A program made the position numbers and the translations under genes. This document shows, piece after piece, positions 1-6,481 of a stretch of 17,731 nucleotides of DNA. Source of the DNA: JALYSX01 sp036510515 (GTDB taxonomy: Bacteria; Vulcanimicrobiota; Vulcanimicrobiia; Vulcanimicrobiales; Vulcanimicrobiaceae). A model generated the notes under the pieces. The model was given only the letters and a program-made list of their open reading frames with translations. It ran no database searches and was not told the DNA's origin. Position 1 is the first letter of the stretch; each line of letters starts with the position of its first letter. The stretch spans positions 1 through 17,731 of the forward strand of contig DATCDS010000046.1 in assembly GCA_036510515.1 (NCBI GenBank). The letters are read 5' to 3'.

Positions 1-19
1 GCTGGAGGAATTGAAGTAA
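1..19 (+). CDS. 3' end of upstream gene, probably exbB/tolQ-type (partial)
   Basis: Only the last five codons (LEELK) and a TAA stop at 17-19 are inside the window, in frame 2. The gene ends three bases before the exbD start. ExbB/TolQ genes normally sit immediately upstream of exbD, so this is inferred to be the ExbB proton-channel subunit. The residues themselves do not identify the family. Confidence 0.45.
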
Positions 20-22
20 TCC

Positions 23-451
23 GTGGCTGTTTCAGTAGGACAAGAAGACGATGTGATGTCGACCATCAACATCACGCCCTTCACGGACGTGTTGCTGGTG
101 CTCTTGATCATCTTCATCATTCTCGCGGCGGTCGTTAAGGAGCCTCGGCTGCCCGAAGCGCACAACCGCGACAAGGTGCAGCCCTCGCAGATCCTGGTCA
201 CCATTAGCGATAAGAACGAGATTCAAATCGGCTCGAACAACGTTTCTGTGAACGATGCGGCGGCGGCGTTTCAAGATCTCCAAACCCAAACCAACCACAA
301 CTTTCACAGCGTAATCATCAAGGCCGATCCCAACACGAGTTACGGAACCGTGCTGTCGGTGATGGATGCCGCGCGCAAAGCGGACCTGATCGACTTCGGT
401 CTGGCCAACCACGTCGAGGGCTCTTCGACACCGAACGGAGCGGCCCAGTAG
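23..451 (+). CDS. exbD: ExbD/TolR-family biopolymer transport protein
   Basis: This is the proton-channel subunit of the inner-membrane ExbB-ExbD motor that energises TonB. The 142-residue protein has a short cytoplasmic N-terminus, one membrane segment at about residues 19-38 and a periplasmic domain after it. The motif ITPFTDVLLVLLIIF matches the ExbD family core, and D22 corresponds to the membrane Asp (D25 in E. coli) needed for proton flow. Length is typical. The GTG start at 23 lies three bases after the upstream stop, with GGAGG at 4-8 about 14 bases before it. An ATG at 56 (residue 12) is an alternative but would leave almost no cytoplasmic tail. Two TonB-like genes follow, so a dedicated Exb-Ton operon is likely. 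ExbD cannot be fully separated from TolR by sequence alone; the neighbours favour ExbD. Confidence 0.92.
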   Translation: MAVSVGQEDDVMSTINITPFTDVLLVLLIIFIILAAVVKEPRLPEAHNRDKVQPSQILVTISDKNEIQIGSNNVSVNDAAAAFQDLQTQTNHNFHSVIIKADPNTSYGTVLSVMDAARKADLIDFGLANHVEGSSTPNGAAQ

Positions 452-454
452 CCG

Positions 455-1171
455 ATGGCAAAGAAAGATTCCGGGTTCATTACGACCGGCGAGCGGGTTC
501 GCAATTTCGTCGCGATCGCATTCGTTATTTCCCTGCTGTTCCACGGCGTGTTTGCGCTGCTCTTCCCCAACGTGACCAACCACAGCGAGGATCAGCAAGT
601 CGAGAAGACGACGGTCACCAAGAAGATCAAGATCAAGCCGCCGCCGACGCCGCCGCCCACGCCGCCGCCCACGCCGCCGCCTAAGGCCACGCCGCCGCCG
701 GTGAAACAGCAGCCGCAGCAGCCCAAGCTGAAGCTCAACGTTCCGCATATCACTTCGAAGAGCAACGCCGGTCAGACGTCCAATACCTACGTCGCGCCCA
801 AAACCGGCACCCAAGAAGGGAACCCGCAAGGACAGGGCACGTCCTCTCCCGCGCCGCCCGCGCCCGTTTCGACGACGGCGAGCTGCAAGGTGCCCAACGC
901 AGCGGCGGCCGCTATCGACAAGGTTCCGCCGGAATATCCGCAGTCGGCGCAAGATCTTGGCTTGGGCAACGTGGTAGTGGAAGTCAGGATCAGCATCAAC
1001 TCGCAGGGGACGTTGACCGATGCGACGATTCAATCGTCGTCCGGGAACATGGCGATCGACACCGCGGCCAGGCGCGCCGCGCGAGAATCCACCTATTCGC
1101 CGGCGTACGTCAACTGCGTGCCGACGGCGGGGCAGTATCTTTTCGAAGCCGACTTCAGTTCCGGCGATTAG
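455..1171 (+). CDS. tonB: TonB family energy transducer (first of two tandem copies)
   Basis: TonB proteins carry energy from the ExbB-ExbD motor to outer-membrane receptors. The 238-residue protein has a cytoplasmic N-terminus and an uncleaved anchor at about 18-37 containing S26-x3-H30, the spacing of the functional Ser16/His20 pair of E. coli TonB. A Lys/Pro-rich spacer follows (about 55-92), with four tandem PPPT/PPPK units. The C-terminal TonB domain (about 145-236) carries the PPEYPQSAQ motif, a GxVxVxVxINxxGTL-like strand region and the SSG...ID.AARRAA helix. C144 and C221 flank this domain; the next gene has the same pair at the same spacing, suggesting a periplasmic disulfide. The ATG lies three bases after exbD, so translation is probably coupled. 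It could serve any TonB-dependent receptor; no receptor gene is in the window. Confidence 0.9.
   Translation: MAKKDSGFITTGERVRNFVAIAFVISLLFHGVFALLFPNVTNHSEDQQVEKTTVTKKIKIKPPPTPPPTPPPTPPPKATPPPVKQQPQQPKLKLNVPHITSKSNAGQTSNTYVAPKTGTQEGNPQGQGTSSPAPPAPVSTTASCKVPNAAAAAIDKVPPEYPQSAQDLGLGNVVVEVRISINSQGTLTDATIQSSSGNMAIDTAARRAARESTYSPAYVNCVPTAGQYLFEADFSSGD
638..685 (+). repeat. Tandem 12-base repeat encoding PPPT units
   Basis: Four in-frame 12-base units (638-649, 650-661, 662-673, 674-685) encode PPPT, PPPT, PPPT and PPPK in the periplasm-spanning part of the first TonB-like protein. Units two and three are identical at DNA level. Proline-rich rods are usual in TonB. The repeat could vary in copy number by slippage, which would change the reach of the protein by four residues per unit. 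Confidence 0.8.
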
Positions 1172-1193
1172 GCACTCGACGCAACCGCACACT

Positions 1194-1225
1194 CGATGGG
1201 CGCTCTCGGAAGGGAGCGCCCATCG
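1194..1225 (+). promoter_or_regulatory. Perfect 12-bp intercistronic hairpin between the two TonB-like genes
   Basis: The arm CGATGGGCGCTC (1194-1205) is exactly complementary to GAGCGCCCATCG (1214-1225) around an 8-base loop. It lies in the 75-base gap between the two TonB-like genes, the widest gap in the plus-strand run. No T-run follows, so it is not a classical intrinsic terminator. It may be an attenuator, an RNase-processing site or a 3'-end stabiliser that sets different protein levels from one mRNA. An ATG at 1196 lies inside the left arm and is not a credible start. Confidence 0.6.
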
Positions 1226-1246
1226 GCGTTCACAAGGTCGATAGCG

Positions 1247-1873
1247 ATGTCGCAACGCAGTTCGCGCCGACTCGTCCTCTTCGCGCTGGCAATCTCGCTG
1301 CTGCTGCATCTCGTGCTGGCCGCATGGCTGCGATTTCCGCTGTTTCCCACCGCCCCGCGCCAGGCGGCGATCGTCAACACGCGGCTGCTGCGCATCTCGC
1401 GCGTCGTTCGCGTCCGACATACGCCGCCGCCCGCAATGGCAGCGCGACACCGGCAGATCGTCGCGTCCAAACCGCGATCCGCGGCGACCCTCGTGAAACT
1501 GCAGGGGCCGCCCGGCACCCGCGCCGCCGGAGCGGCCGCCGCTGCATCGACACCCGCACCGACGCCGGCCGCATCGCCGGCAGGCTCGTGCGCCGTTGCG
1601 AATGCGAAGGCGGCGTTGTCGTCAACGCCTCCCCCGCCCGACCTTCCGGCCGCGTTGCGCGCGCAAGCCACCAGCGGCATCGCGACGGTGCGCGTGACGG
1701 TGGAGCCCGACGGCAGCGTCGGCGGCGCGACGATCGTGGGCACGACCGGCAACCACGATTTGGACCTCGCCGCGGTGTCGATGGCACAGGCCGCGAGTTA
1801 CGCTCCCGCGCTGCAGAAGTGCAAGCCGGTTGCGGGGCAGTACGACTTCGCGGTGAAGTTCGTCGCGTGGTGA
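1247..1873 (+). CDS. TonB family energy transducer (second tandem copy)
   Basis: This is a second TonB-like protein of 208 residues. The anchor at about 9-28 contains S17-x3-H21, the TonB Ser/His motif. The middle is rich in Ala, Pro and Arg but lacks the PPPT repeat of the first copy. The C-terminal TonB-like domain (about 115-207) carries PDLPAALRAQ, the VRVTVEPDGSV strand region and an LDLAAVSMAQAASYAPA helix. C115 and C192 are 77 residues apart, exactly as in the first copy, and both proteins end in a C.P.AGQY.F pattern. The classical YP motif is replaced by LP, so it is the more divergent copy. ATG 1247 was chosen over the in-frame ATG 1196 because AAGG at 1234-1237 is well placed and 1196 lies inside the hairpin. 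It may be a paralogue serving other receptors. Confidence 0.83.
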   Translation: MSQRSSRRLVLFALAISLLLHLVLAAWLRFPLFPTAPRQAAIVNTRLLRISRVVRVRHTPPPAMAARHRQIVASKPRSAATLVKLQGPPGTRAAGAAAAASTPAPTPAASPAGSCAVANAKAALSSTPPPPDLPAALRAQATSGIATVRVTVEPDGSVGGATIVGTTGNHDLDLAAVSMAQAASYAPALQKCKPVAGQYDFAVKFVAW

Positions 1874-1889
1874 AGGCGGCGTCGCGCTC

Positions 1890-1910
1890 GGAGGGTAACG
1901 TTCACCCTCG
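1890..1910 (+). promoter_or_regulatory. Hairpin covering the uppP ribosome binding site
   Basis: GGAGGG at 1890-1895 is the only Shine-Dalgarno-like run before the uppP GTG start at 1910. GAGGGT (1891-1896) is exactly complementary to ACCCTC (1904-1909), with a 7-base loop. Folding would hide the ribosome binding site directly beside the start codon. Regulation by this fold, or relief of it by ribosomes finishing the upstream TonB-like gene, is inference from the sequence only. Confidence 0.4.
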
Positions 1911-2770
1911 TGACCTTCGTCCAAGCGACCATCTTAGCAATCCTCCAGGGCGTCAGCGAACTCTTTCCGGTGTCCAGCCTCGGGCACACGATATTGGTTC
2001 CCGCGCTGTTGCGCTGGCCGGTTGCGATCCGAACCGATCCGACCTTCTTGGCCTTCGTCGTCGTGTTGCATTTGGGCACGGCGTTGGCGTTGCTGGTGTA
2101 TTATCGCCGCGATTGGGCGGCCGTCGCCGCGGCGGTGTGGCGCAGCATCGTGCGCGGGCGGGTCGGCGACGATCGCAACGAGCGCGTCGGCTGGCTGCTG
2201 ATCGTCGCGACGATCCCCGTCGGCATCTTGGGCGCGCTGTTGGAAAAGCCCGTGCAAGCCGCGTTCGGCGCGGTGGCACCGGCCGCGATCTTCTTGATGA
2301 TCAACGGGTTGGTGATGTTTGCCGGCGAGGCGCTGCGTCGGCGGCAGCGCGCCGACATGCACCGTTCCGACAAATCGCTCGAGCGTCTAACGTGGATGCA
2401 AGCGGTTTGGGTCGGTCTGGGCGAATCGCTGGCCCTGGCACCGGGGATCTCGCGTTCGGGCGCGGCCATGGTCGCCGGCCTGCTCTGCGACCTCGATCAC
2501 GAAGACGCGGCTCGCTATTCGTTCATGTTGGCGACGCCGGTGATCCTGGCCGCCAACCTGCTCAAGATTCCCGATCTGCTGGCACCGTCGGCGCATGCGA
2601 TTTTGCTGGAATCGATCTATGGCGGGCTCGTCGCCGCCGTCGCCGCTTACGCGTCGGTCGCCTTCCTCACGCGGTACTTCAAGTCCAACAACCTGCGCCC
2701 GTTCGGATGGTATTGTCTGATCTTCGGGGCGCTGTGTCTCACCCTCAATCTTGCGGGAGTCATTAAGTGA
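1910..2770 (+). CDS. uppP: Undecaprenyl-diphosphate phosphatase UppP/BacA
   Basis: UppP removes one phosphate from undecaprenyl diphosphate to recycle the lipid carrier of peptidoglycan and other envelope polymers, and excess activity gives bacitracin resistance. The 286-residue polytopic membrane protein is close to the family length (273 in E. coli). The first signature, QGVSELFPVSSLGH, is at residues 13-26, with E17 and H26 matching catalytic positions known in E. coli BacA. The second signature, PGISRSG, is at 178-184, including the essential Arg at 182. GTG 1910 is the first usable start after the in-frame stop of the previous gene at 1871-1873, and it begins the protein just before the first signature. 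Its stop overlaps the next small gene by four bases. Confidence 0.95.
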   Translation: MTFVQATILAILQGVSELFPVSSLGHTILVPALLRWPVAIRTDPTFLAFVVVLHLGTALALLVYYRRDWAAVAAAVWRSIVRGRVGDDRNERVGWLLIVATIPVGILGALLEKPVQAAFGAVAPAAIFLMINGLVMFAGEALRRRQRADMHRSDKSLERLTWMQAVWVGLGESLALAPGISRSGAAMVAGLLCDLDHEDAARYSFMLATPVILAANLLKIPDLLAPSAHAILLESIYGGLVAAVAAYASVAFLTRYFKSNNLRPFGWYCLIFGALCLTLNLAGVIK

Positions 2771-2961
2771 AAGCATTAGCTATCGTTCTTACCATCGTCT
2801 TCATCGTTGCGGCCGTTCTGACGGCCACGGGCGCCGCGCATTTCGCGCCCGTGCTGGGCTTCAATGGAACGCACCATCTCAAGCATACGATCTTGTACGT
2901 CGTTCTGGCCGTGCTGTGCGCGATCTGGGCGCGCATGGACGTATCGCGAGCGACGCATTAG
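2767..2961 (+). CDS. Small two-helix membrane protein of unknown function
   Basis: I do not recognise a named family. The 64-residue product has two hydrophobic segments, at about 3-20 and 41-55, joined by a loop containing FNGTHHLKH with three His. It ends in a short polar tail. The GTG start overlaps the uppP stop in a GTGA junction, and GGGAG at 2755-2759 lies seven bases upstream, so it is probably translated by coupling with uppP. Codon use and GC bias match the neighbours. It may assist UppP or be an independent envelope peptide. Homologues of similar layout seem familiar from uncultured terrestrial bacteria, but that is an impression from memory. The function is unknown. Confidence 0.75.
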   Translation: MKALAIVLTIVFIVAAVLTATGAAHFAPVLGFNGTHHLKHTILYVVLAVLCAIWARMDVSRATH

Positions 2962-2965
2962 TGTG

Positions 2966-3475
2966 ATGTCTGCACCCTCGCATATCGGTCCCGACGGCGG
3001 CGTCCGCATGGTCGACGTTTCCGGCAAACCCGCGACGGACCGGTACGCGCACGCCCGAGCGCGCGTGCGCATGAGCGCGGACGCTCGCCAAGCCCTGCAG
3101 CGCTCTACAGCCCATAAGGGCGACGCGCTGGTGACGGCGCAGTTGGCGGGCATTATGGCCGCCAAGCGAACGGCCGAGTTGATCCCGTTAGCCCACCCGC
3201 TGCCGTTGGCGCATTGCGAGGTGCGCTTGGAATGGCGCGGCGACATCCTGCAGATCGATGCCCGCGCGCATAGCGTCGGGCAGACCGGCGTTGAGATGGA
3301 AGCGATGGTTGCAGCGAGCGTCGCGGCGTTGACCGTCTACGACATGGCCAAAGCGCTCGATAAGTCCATCGCGATCGAATCGATTCGCCTGCTGGAAAAG
3401 CGCGGCGGCAAGAGCGGGAATTGGTCCGCGCAACCCGACGAAGCGGAAACGCAAGCGCATGCCTCATCACACTAG
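2966..3475 (+). CDS. moaC: Cyclic pyranopterin monophosphate synthase MoaC
   Basis: MoaC works with MoaA to turn GTP into cyclic pyranopterin monophosphate, the first intermediate of molybdenum cofactor synthesis. The 169-residue protein shows the whole family pattern: RMVDVSGKPATDR near the N-terminus, KGDAL, AAKRTAELIPLAHPLPL, GVEMEAM, YDMAKALDK and KRGGKSGNW. Lys, His, Glu and Asp residues at the catalytic positions of E. coli MoaC (in KGD, HPL, EME and YDMxK) are present. The usual LCHP Cys is Ala here, which is not catalytic. The start is ATG 2966, four bases after the previous stop; an in-frame upstream extension to 2864 is a shadow of the previous gene. Its end overlaps the mogA-type gene by 17 bases. 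No moaA, moaD or moaE is in the window. Confidence 0.95.
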   Translation: MSAPSHIGPDGGVRMVDVSGKPATDRYAHARARVRMSADARQALQRSTAHKGDALVTAQLAGIMAAKRTAELIPLAHPLPLAHCEVRLEWRGDILQIDARAHSVGQTGVEMEAMVAASVAALTVYDMAKALDKSIAIESIRLLEKRGGKSGNWSAQPDEAETQAHASSH

Positions 3476-3956
3476 CACTCACCGCGCGGCGCTGATCGTG
3501 CTTTCGGACCGCGTTGCGGCGGGCGAGCGCGTCGACGGCTGCCTGCCGGCGATGAGAGAACAGTTGGACGAAACCTACACGATCGTTGTGGAAGAAGTTC
3601 TCCCCGACGACGCTTCGGCGTTGCAGGCGCTCCTCATCGACTTGTGCGATCGCGGTGCGGCCGACCTGATTCTCACCAGCGGCGGAACGGGATTGAGTTC
3701 GCGCGACCGAACGCCGCAAGCTACCGCCGCCATCCTCGATTACGAGGTGCCAGGCATCGCCGAAGCGATTCGCGCCGCGTCGATCCCCATCGTTGCGACC
3801 GCGATGCTCTCGCGCGCGCTGGCTGGCGTCCGCCATCGCACGCTGATCGTAAACTTACCGGGAAGTCCGCGCGCGGTCAAGGAATCGCTGGCGGTCATCG
3901 TGCCGGTCCTTCCGCACGCGCTCGAACTTCTCGCCGATCGCGTGACCGACGGCTGA
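3459..3956 (+). CDS. mogA: MogA/MoaB-family molybdopterin adenylyltransferase
   Basis: Members of this family adenylylate molybdopterin so that MoeA can insert molybdenum. The 165-residue single-domain protein begins with the LIVLSDRVAAGERVDG strand and loop. The pterin-binding TSGGTGLSSRDRTP motif is at 73-86, with D83 equivalent to the essential Asp82 of E. coli MogA. The C-terminal LPGSPRAVKESL motif follows. There is no MoeA fusion. MogA and MoaB cannot be separated reliably by eye. The ATG lies inside the 3' end of moaC, so the two are probably coupled, and their pairing supports a molybdenum cofactor role. The next gene, folC, starts two bases after its stop. Confidence 0.92.
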   Translation: MPHHTSTHRAALIVLSDRVAAGERVDGCLPAMREQLDETYTIVVEEVLPDDASALQALLIDLCDRGAADLILTSGGTGLSSRDRTPQATAAILDYEVPGIAEAIRAASIPIVATAMLSRALAGVRHRTLIVNLPGSPRAVKESLAVIVPVLPHALELLADRVTDG

Positions 3957-3958
3957 CC

Positions 3959-5284
3959 GTGGACTTCGCCAAAGCCGAGCAGTACCTGCTGGGAACGATC
4001 GGCGAGATCGCGTCGCCGCGCGTTCCGTATCGGCTGGATCGCATGCGCGCGCTGCTGCGCGAGCTGGGCGATCCGCAGAGCGCCTATCCGACGCTCCACG
4101 TCGGGGGCACGTCGGGGAAGGGTTCGACCTCGACGATGCTGGCCGCCGTCCTGACCGCGGACGGCAAGAAGACCGGCTTGCACGTCAAGCCGCACCTCCG
4201 ATCGATGACCGAACGCGCGCGCGTCGATGGGATCGACGTCACGCCGGAGCGGCTGGGCGAACTGCTCTCGGAGATGATGCCGGCGATCGAGCGTACCGCC
4301 GCGCAACACGGACGCCCGTCCTACTACGAGACGTTGCTGGCGCTCGCATTCGTCCATTTCGCTCGCGAACGCGTGGACATCGCGGTCATCGAGGTCGGCA
4401 TCGGCGGGTCCCTCGACGGCACGAACGTCATCGTTCCGCTGGTCGCCGCGATTACGACCGTCGGCTACGATCACATGGACGTCTTAGGCGATACGCTCGA
4501 AGAGATCGCGGCCGACAAGGCCGGCATCGCCAAGCCGGGCATTCCGCTGGTCTGCGCGGTCGCCGACGCGGGGGCGCGCGCGGTCATCGAAGCGCGCTGC
4601 GCGGACGTCGGCGCGCCGTTCGTTTCCGTATTGGACGGCACGCGGATCGAGGTGCTCGAAAGCGGGCGCTTGTGCCAGCGGTTTGTCGTCCAGACCGAAA
4701 ACGAGCGCTACGATGTGGCCCTCCCCCTGCTGGGCGGTTTTCAACGTACCAACGCGGCCACCGCGATCGTCATCCTCGAACAGCTCGCGTCCTCACTGCG
4801 CCCCGCACGCGCGATCGTCGAGCGCGGGCTGGCGGCCGCGACCATCGCCGGACGGATGGAATACTTTCCCGGCCATCCCGGGGTCGTGTTCGACATCGCC
4901 CACAATGCCGAGAAGGCTTCCGGCTTGGTCGAAGCGTTGCTCGAACATTTTGCGGAGCGGCGGTTCGTCTTCATCGTCGCAGTGGGCGACTCCAAGGACG
5001 CGCGAGCGATCGTGGCCGCGCTGCGCGAGGCGCCCGGCACGTTTATCTTCACGACGTTTTCGACCGCGGGACGCACGGCGATCGAACCGCAGCGTTTGGC
5101 GTCGCTGGCTCAAGATGCGGGCGGCTGGGGGCGCGCGGTGCGCGACCCGATCGAGGCGCTGAGGGTCGCTCGACGCAACGCGGCGCACGACGACATCGTC
5201 GTGGTGACCGGATCGACGTTCGTGGTTGCGGAGTTGCGCGACTGGTGGCTCGAGCACGTTGCGGATGCTGCCGCCGCGCGCTGA
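3959..5284 (+). CDS. folC: Dihydrofolate synthase / folylpolyglutamate synthase FolC
   Basis: FolC is an ATP-dependent Mur-ligase-type enzyme that joins glutamate to dihydropteroate and usually extends the polyglutamate tail. The 441-residue protein has the P-loop HVGGTSGKGSTS (K54), EVGIGGSLDGTNV (E145), HMDVLGDTLEEIAADKAGI with K187 at the place of the carbamylated Lys188 of E. coli, and FDIAHN in the C-terminal domain. Variation from the common family wording is visible: KPH at 77-79 where SPH is usual, and GTSGKGS instead of GTNGKGS. The GTG at 3959, two bases after the previous stop, was chosen because it starts the protein just before the first helix; the frame stays open upstream only as an overlap with mogA. 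It overlaps folP by 20 bases. The sequence does not show whether it has one or both activities. Confidence 0.93.
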   Translation: MDFAKAEQYLLGTIGEIASPRVPYRLDRMRALLRELGDPQSAYPTLHVGGTSGKGSTSTMLAAVLTADGKKTGLHVKPHLRSMTERARVDGIDVTPERLGELLSEMMPAIERTAAQHGRPSYYETLLALAFVHFARERVDIAVIEVGIGGSLDGTNVIVPLVAAITTVGYDHMDVLGDTLEEIAADKAGIAKPGIPLVCAVADAGARAVIEARCADVGAPFVSVLDGTRIEVLESGRLCQRFVVQTENERYDVALPLLGGFQRTNAATAIVILEQLASSLRPARAIVERGLAAATIAGRMEYFPGHPGVVFDIAHNAEKASGLVEALLEHFAERRFVFIVAVGDSKDARAIVAALREAPGTFIFTTFSTAGRTAIEPQRLASLAQDAGGWGRAVRDPIEALRVARRNAAHDDIVVVTGSTFVVAELRDWWLEHVADAAAAR

Positions 5285-6122
5285 CCGCGGCGCGCTGCGC
5301 CTTGGCGGTAACGCGCTTGATTGGGGCCAGCGCACCTACGTGATGGGCATCGTCAACGTGACGCCCGACTCGTTTTCCAACGACGGCCGCGTCGAACTCG
5401 AACGGGCCGTCGCTCGCGGGGTGGAACAGGCCGACGCAGGCAGCGACGTGCTCGACTTAGGGGGCGAGTCCACGCGTCCCGGTCACGAGCGCATCGACGA
5501 CGCATCCGAAATACGCCGGGTCGTGCCGGCGATTGCGGCCCTGCGCGAACGCTTGCCCGGCGTCGCCCTCTCGATCGACACGTACAAACCGCAGGTGGCG
5601 CGCGAAGCCTGCGCCGCCGGAGCCGACCTGATCAATTCGGTCTGGGGTATGGACGACGCGTTGCTCGACGTCGCCGTCGAGTTCGGCACGCCGGTCGTCA
5701 TCATGCACAACAAGGCGCGAGCGCACTACGACGGCGACGCGGTCGATGAGGTCCTGCGCTTTCTGGAAGAAGCGGCCAAACGCAGCGTGCGGCGCGGCAT
5801 ACCGGCGCGTCACATCGTGCTCGATCCGGGAATCGGCTTCGGAAAAACCGCCGATCAGAATATCGCCGTCCTGCACGCACTCGCACGCGTCGTCGCGCTC
5901 GGTTTCCCCACCATGATCGGCGCGTCGCGCAAATCCACCATCGGCAAGTTGACCGGGCGACCGGTCGGAGAACGAGCGTTCGGCACCGCGGCGACGACCG
6001 CGCTCGCCGTCCAAGCAGGGATCGACATGGTTCGCGTGCACGATGTAGCGCAGACGCGCGACGTGCTTGCCGTCGCGGATGCTATCGTACGAGACTGGAG
6101 GCCGCAAGGATGGATCGAATAA
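5265..6122 (+). CDS. folP: Dihydropteroate synthase FolP
   Basis: FolP condenses 6-hydroxymethyl-dihydropterin diphosphate with 4-aminobenzoate to make dihydropteroate, the step blocked by sulfonamides. The 285-residue TIM-barrel protein has both family signatures: VMGIVNVTPDSFSNDG (26-41, with N31 in the metal/diphosphate loop) and LDLGGESTRPG. SIDTYKP, DPGIGFGKT and IGASRKS (pterin and diphosphate binding) also follow in order. ATG 5265 lies inside the end of folC and gives a normal family length. An in-frame ATG at 5226 would deepen the overlap without added homology, and ATG 5343 would cut off the first strand. The 3' end overlaps folB by 13 bases, placing it in a folate operon. Confidence 0.95.
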   Translation: MLPPRADRGALRLGGNALDWGQRTYVMGIVNVTPDSFSNDGRVELERAVARGVEQADAGSDVLDLGGESTRPGHERIDDASEIRRVVPAIAALRERLPGVALSIDTYKPQVAREACAAGADLINSVWGMDDALLDVAVEFGTPVVIMHNKARAHYDGDAVDEVLRFLEEAAKRSVRRGIPARHIVLDPGIGFGKTADQNIAVLHALARVVALGFPTMIGASRKSTIGKLTGRPVGERAFGTAATTALAVQAGIDMVRVHDVAQTRDVLAVADAIVRDWRPQGWIE

Positions 6123-6481
6123 CTCTGCGCGACGTTCGCGCCTTCGGGCGTCACGGCGCGAACCCCGGCGAACGCGACGAAAAGCAGGCGTTCGATCTGG
6201 AGGTCGTGCTCGAACTCGATCTACGCGCTCCGGCGTCCAGCGACGATCTGCGCGATACCGTCAACTACGACGCCCTGCACGTGCGCCTGGTCGAGATCGT
6301 CGAAACGACGTCGTTCTATCTTCTCGAGCGTCTCTGCGCAGAACTGCTCGCGGCGATCTTCGACGATCCGCGCGTCTCGCGAGCCGAGGTCACGATCGCC
6401 AAGCCCGATATCCTCGACGGCACGACGCCGGCGATCACGTTGGCGCGCGATAACCCGGGGTACCGCGCGGCCTTCCCGTGA
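6110..6481 (+). CDS. folB: Dihydroneopterin aldolase FolB
   Basis: FolB splits 7,8-dihydroneopterin into 6-hydroxymethyl-7,8-dihydropterin and glycolaldehyde, supplying FolK. The 123-residue protein has the usual length. E21, five residues after the HG of RAFGRHGANPGER, lines up with the catalytic or binding Glu22 of E. coli; NYDAL at 52-56 carries the conserved Tyr, E73 lies in LLERL, and K98 in TIAKPD matches catalytic Lys98/100. GGAGG at 6097-6101 is eight bases before the ATG, one of the clearest ribosome binding sites in the window. The start lies inside folP and the stop overlaps folK in a GTGA junction. Confidence 0.93.
   Translation: MDRITLRDVRAFGRHGANPGERDEKQAFDLEVVLELDLRAPASSDDLRDTVNYDALHVRLVEIVETTSFYLLERLCAELLAAIFDDPRVSRAEVTIAKPDILDGTTPAITLARDNPGYRAAFP

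Noticed and set aside
1196..1246. Upstream ATG start for the second TonB-like gene
   Set aside because: The ATG lies in the left arm of the 12-bp hairpin with no ribosome binding site, while ATG 1247 has AAGG nine bases upstream and gives a normal TonB N-terminus.
32..1450. Long minus-strand open frame (472 codons) opposite exbD and the TonB-like genes
   Set aside because: Its product is a low-complexity Arg-rich string with no family motif, typical of the antisense frame of GC-rich genes; the plus-strand genes have clear domains.
1324..2766. Plus-strand 480-codon frame across the second TonB-like gene and uppP
   Set aside because: It is an Arg/Gly/Ala-rich out-of-frame reading across two real genes and their intergenic gap.
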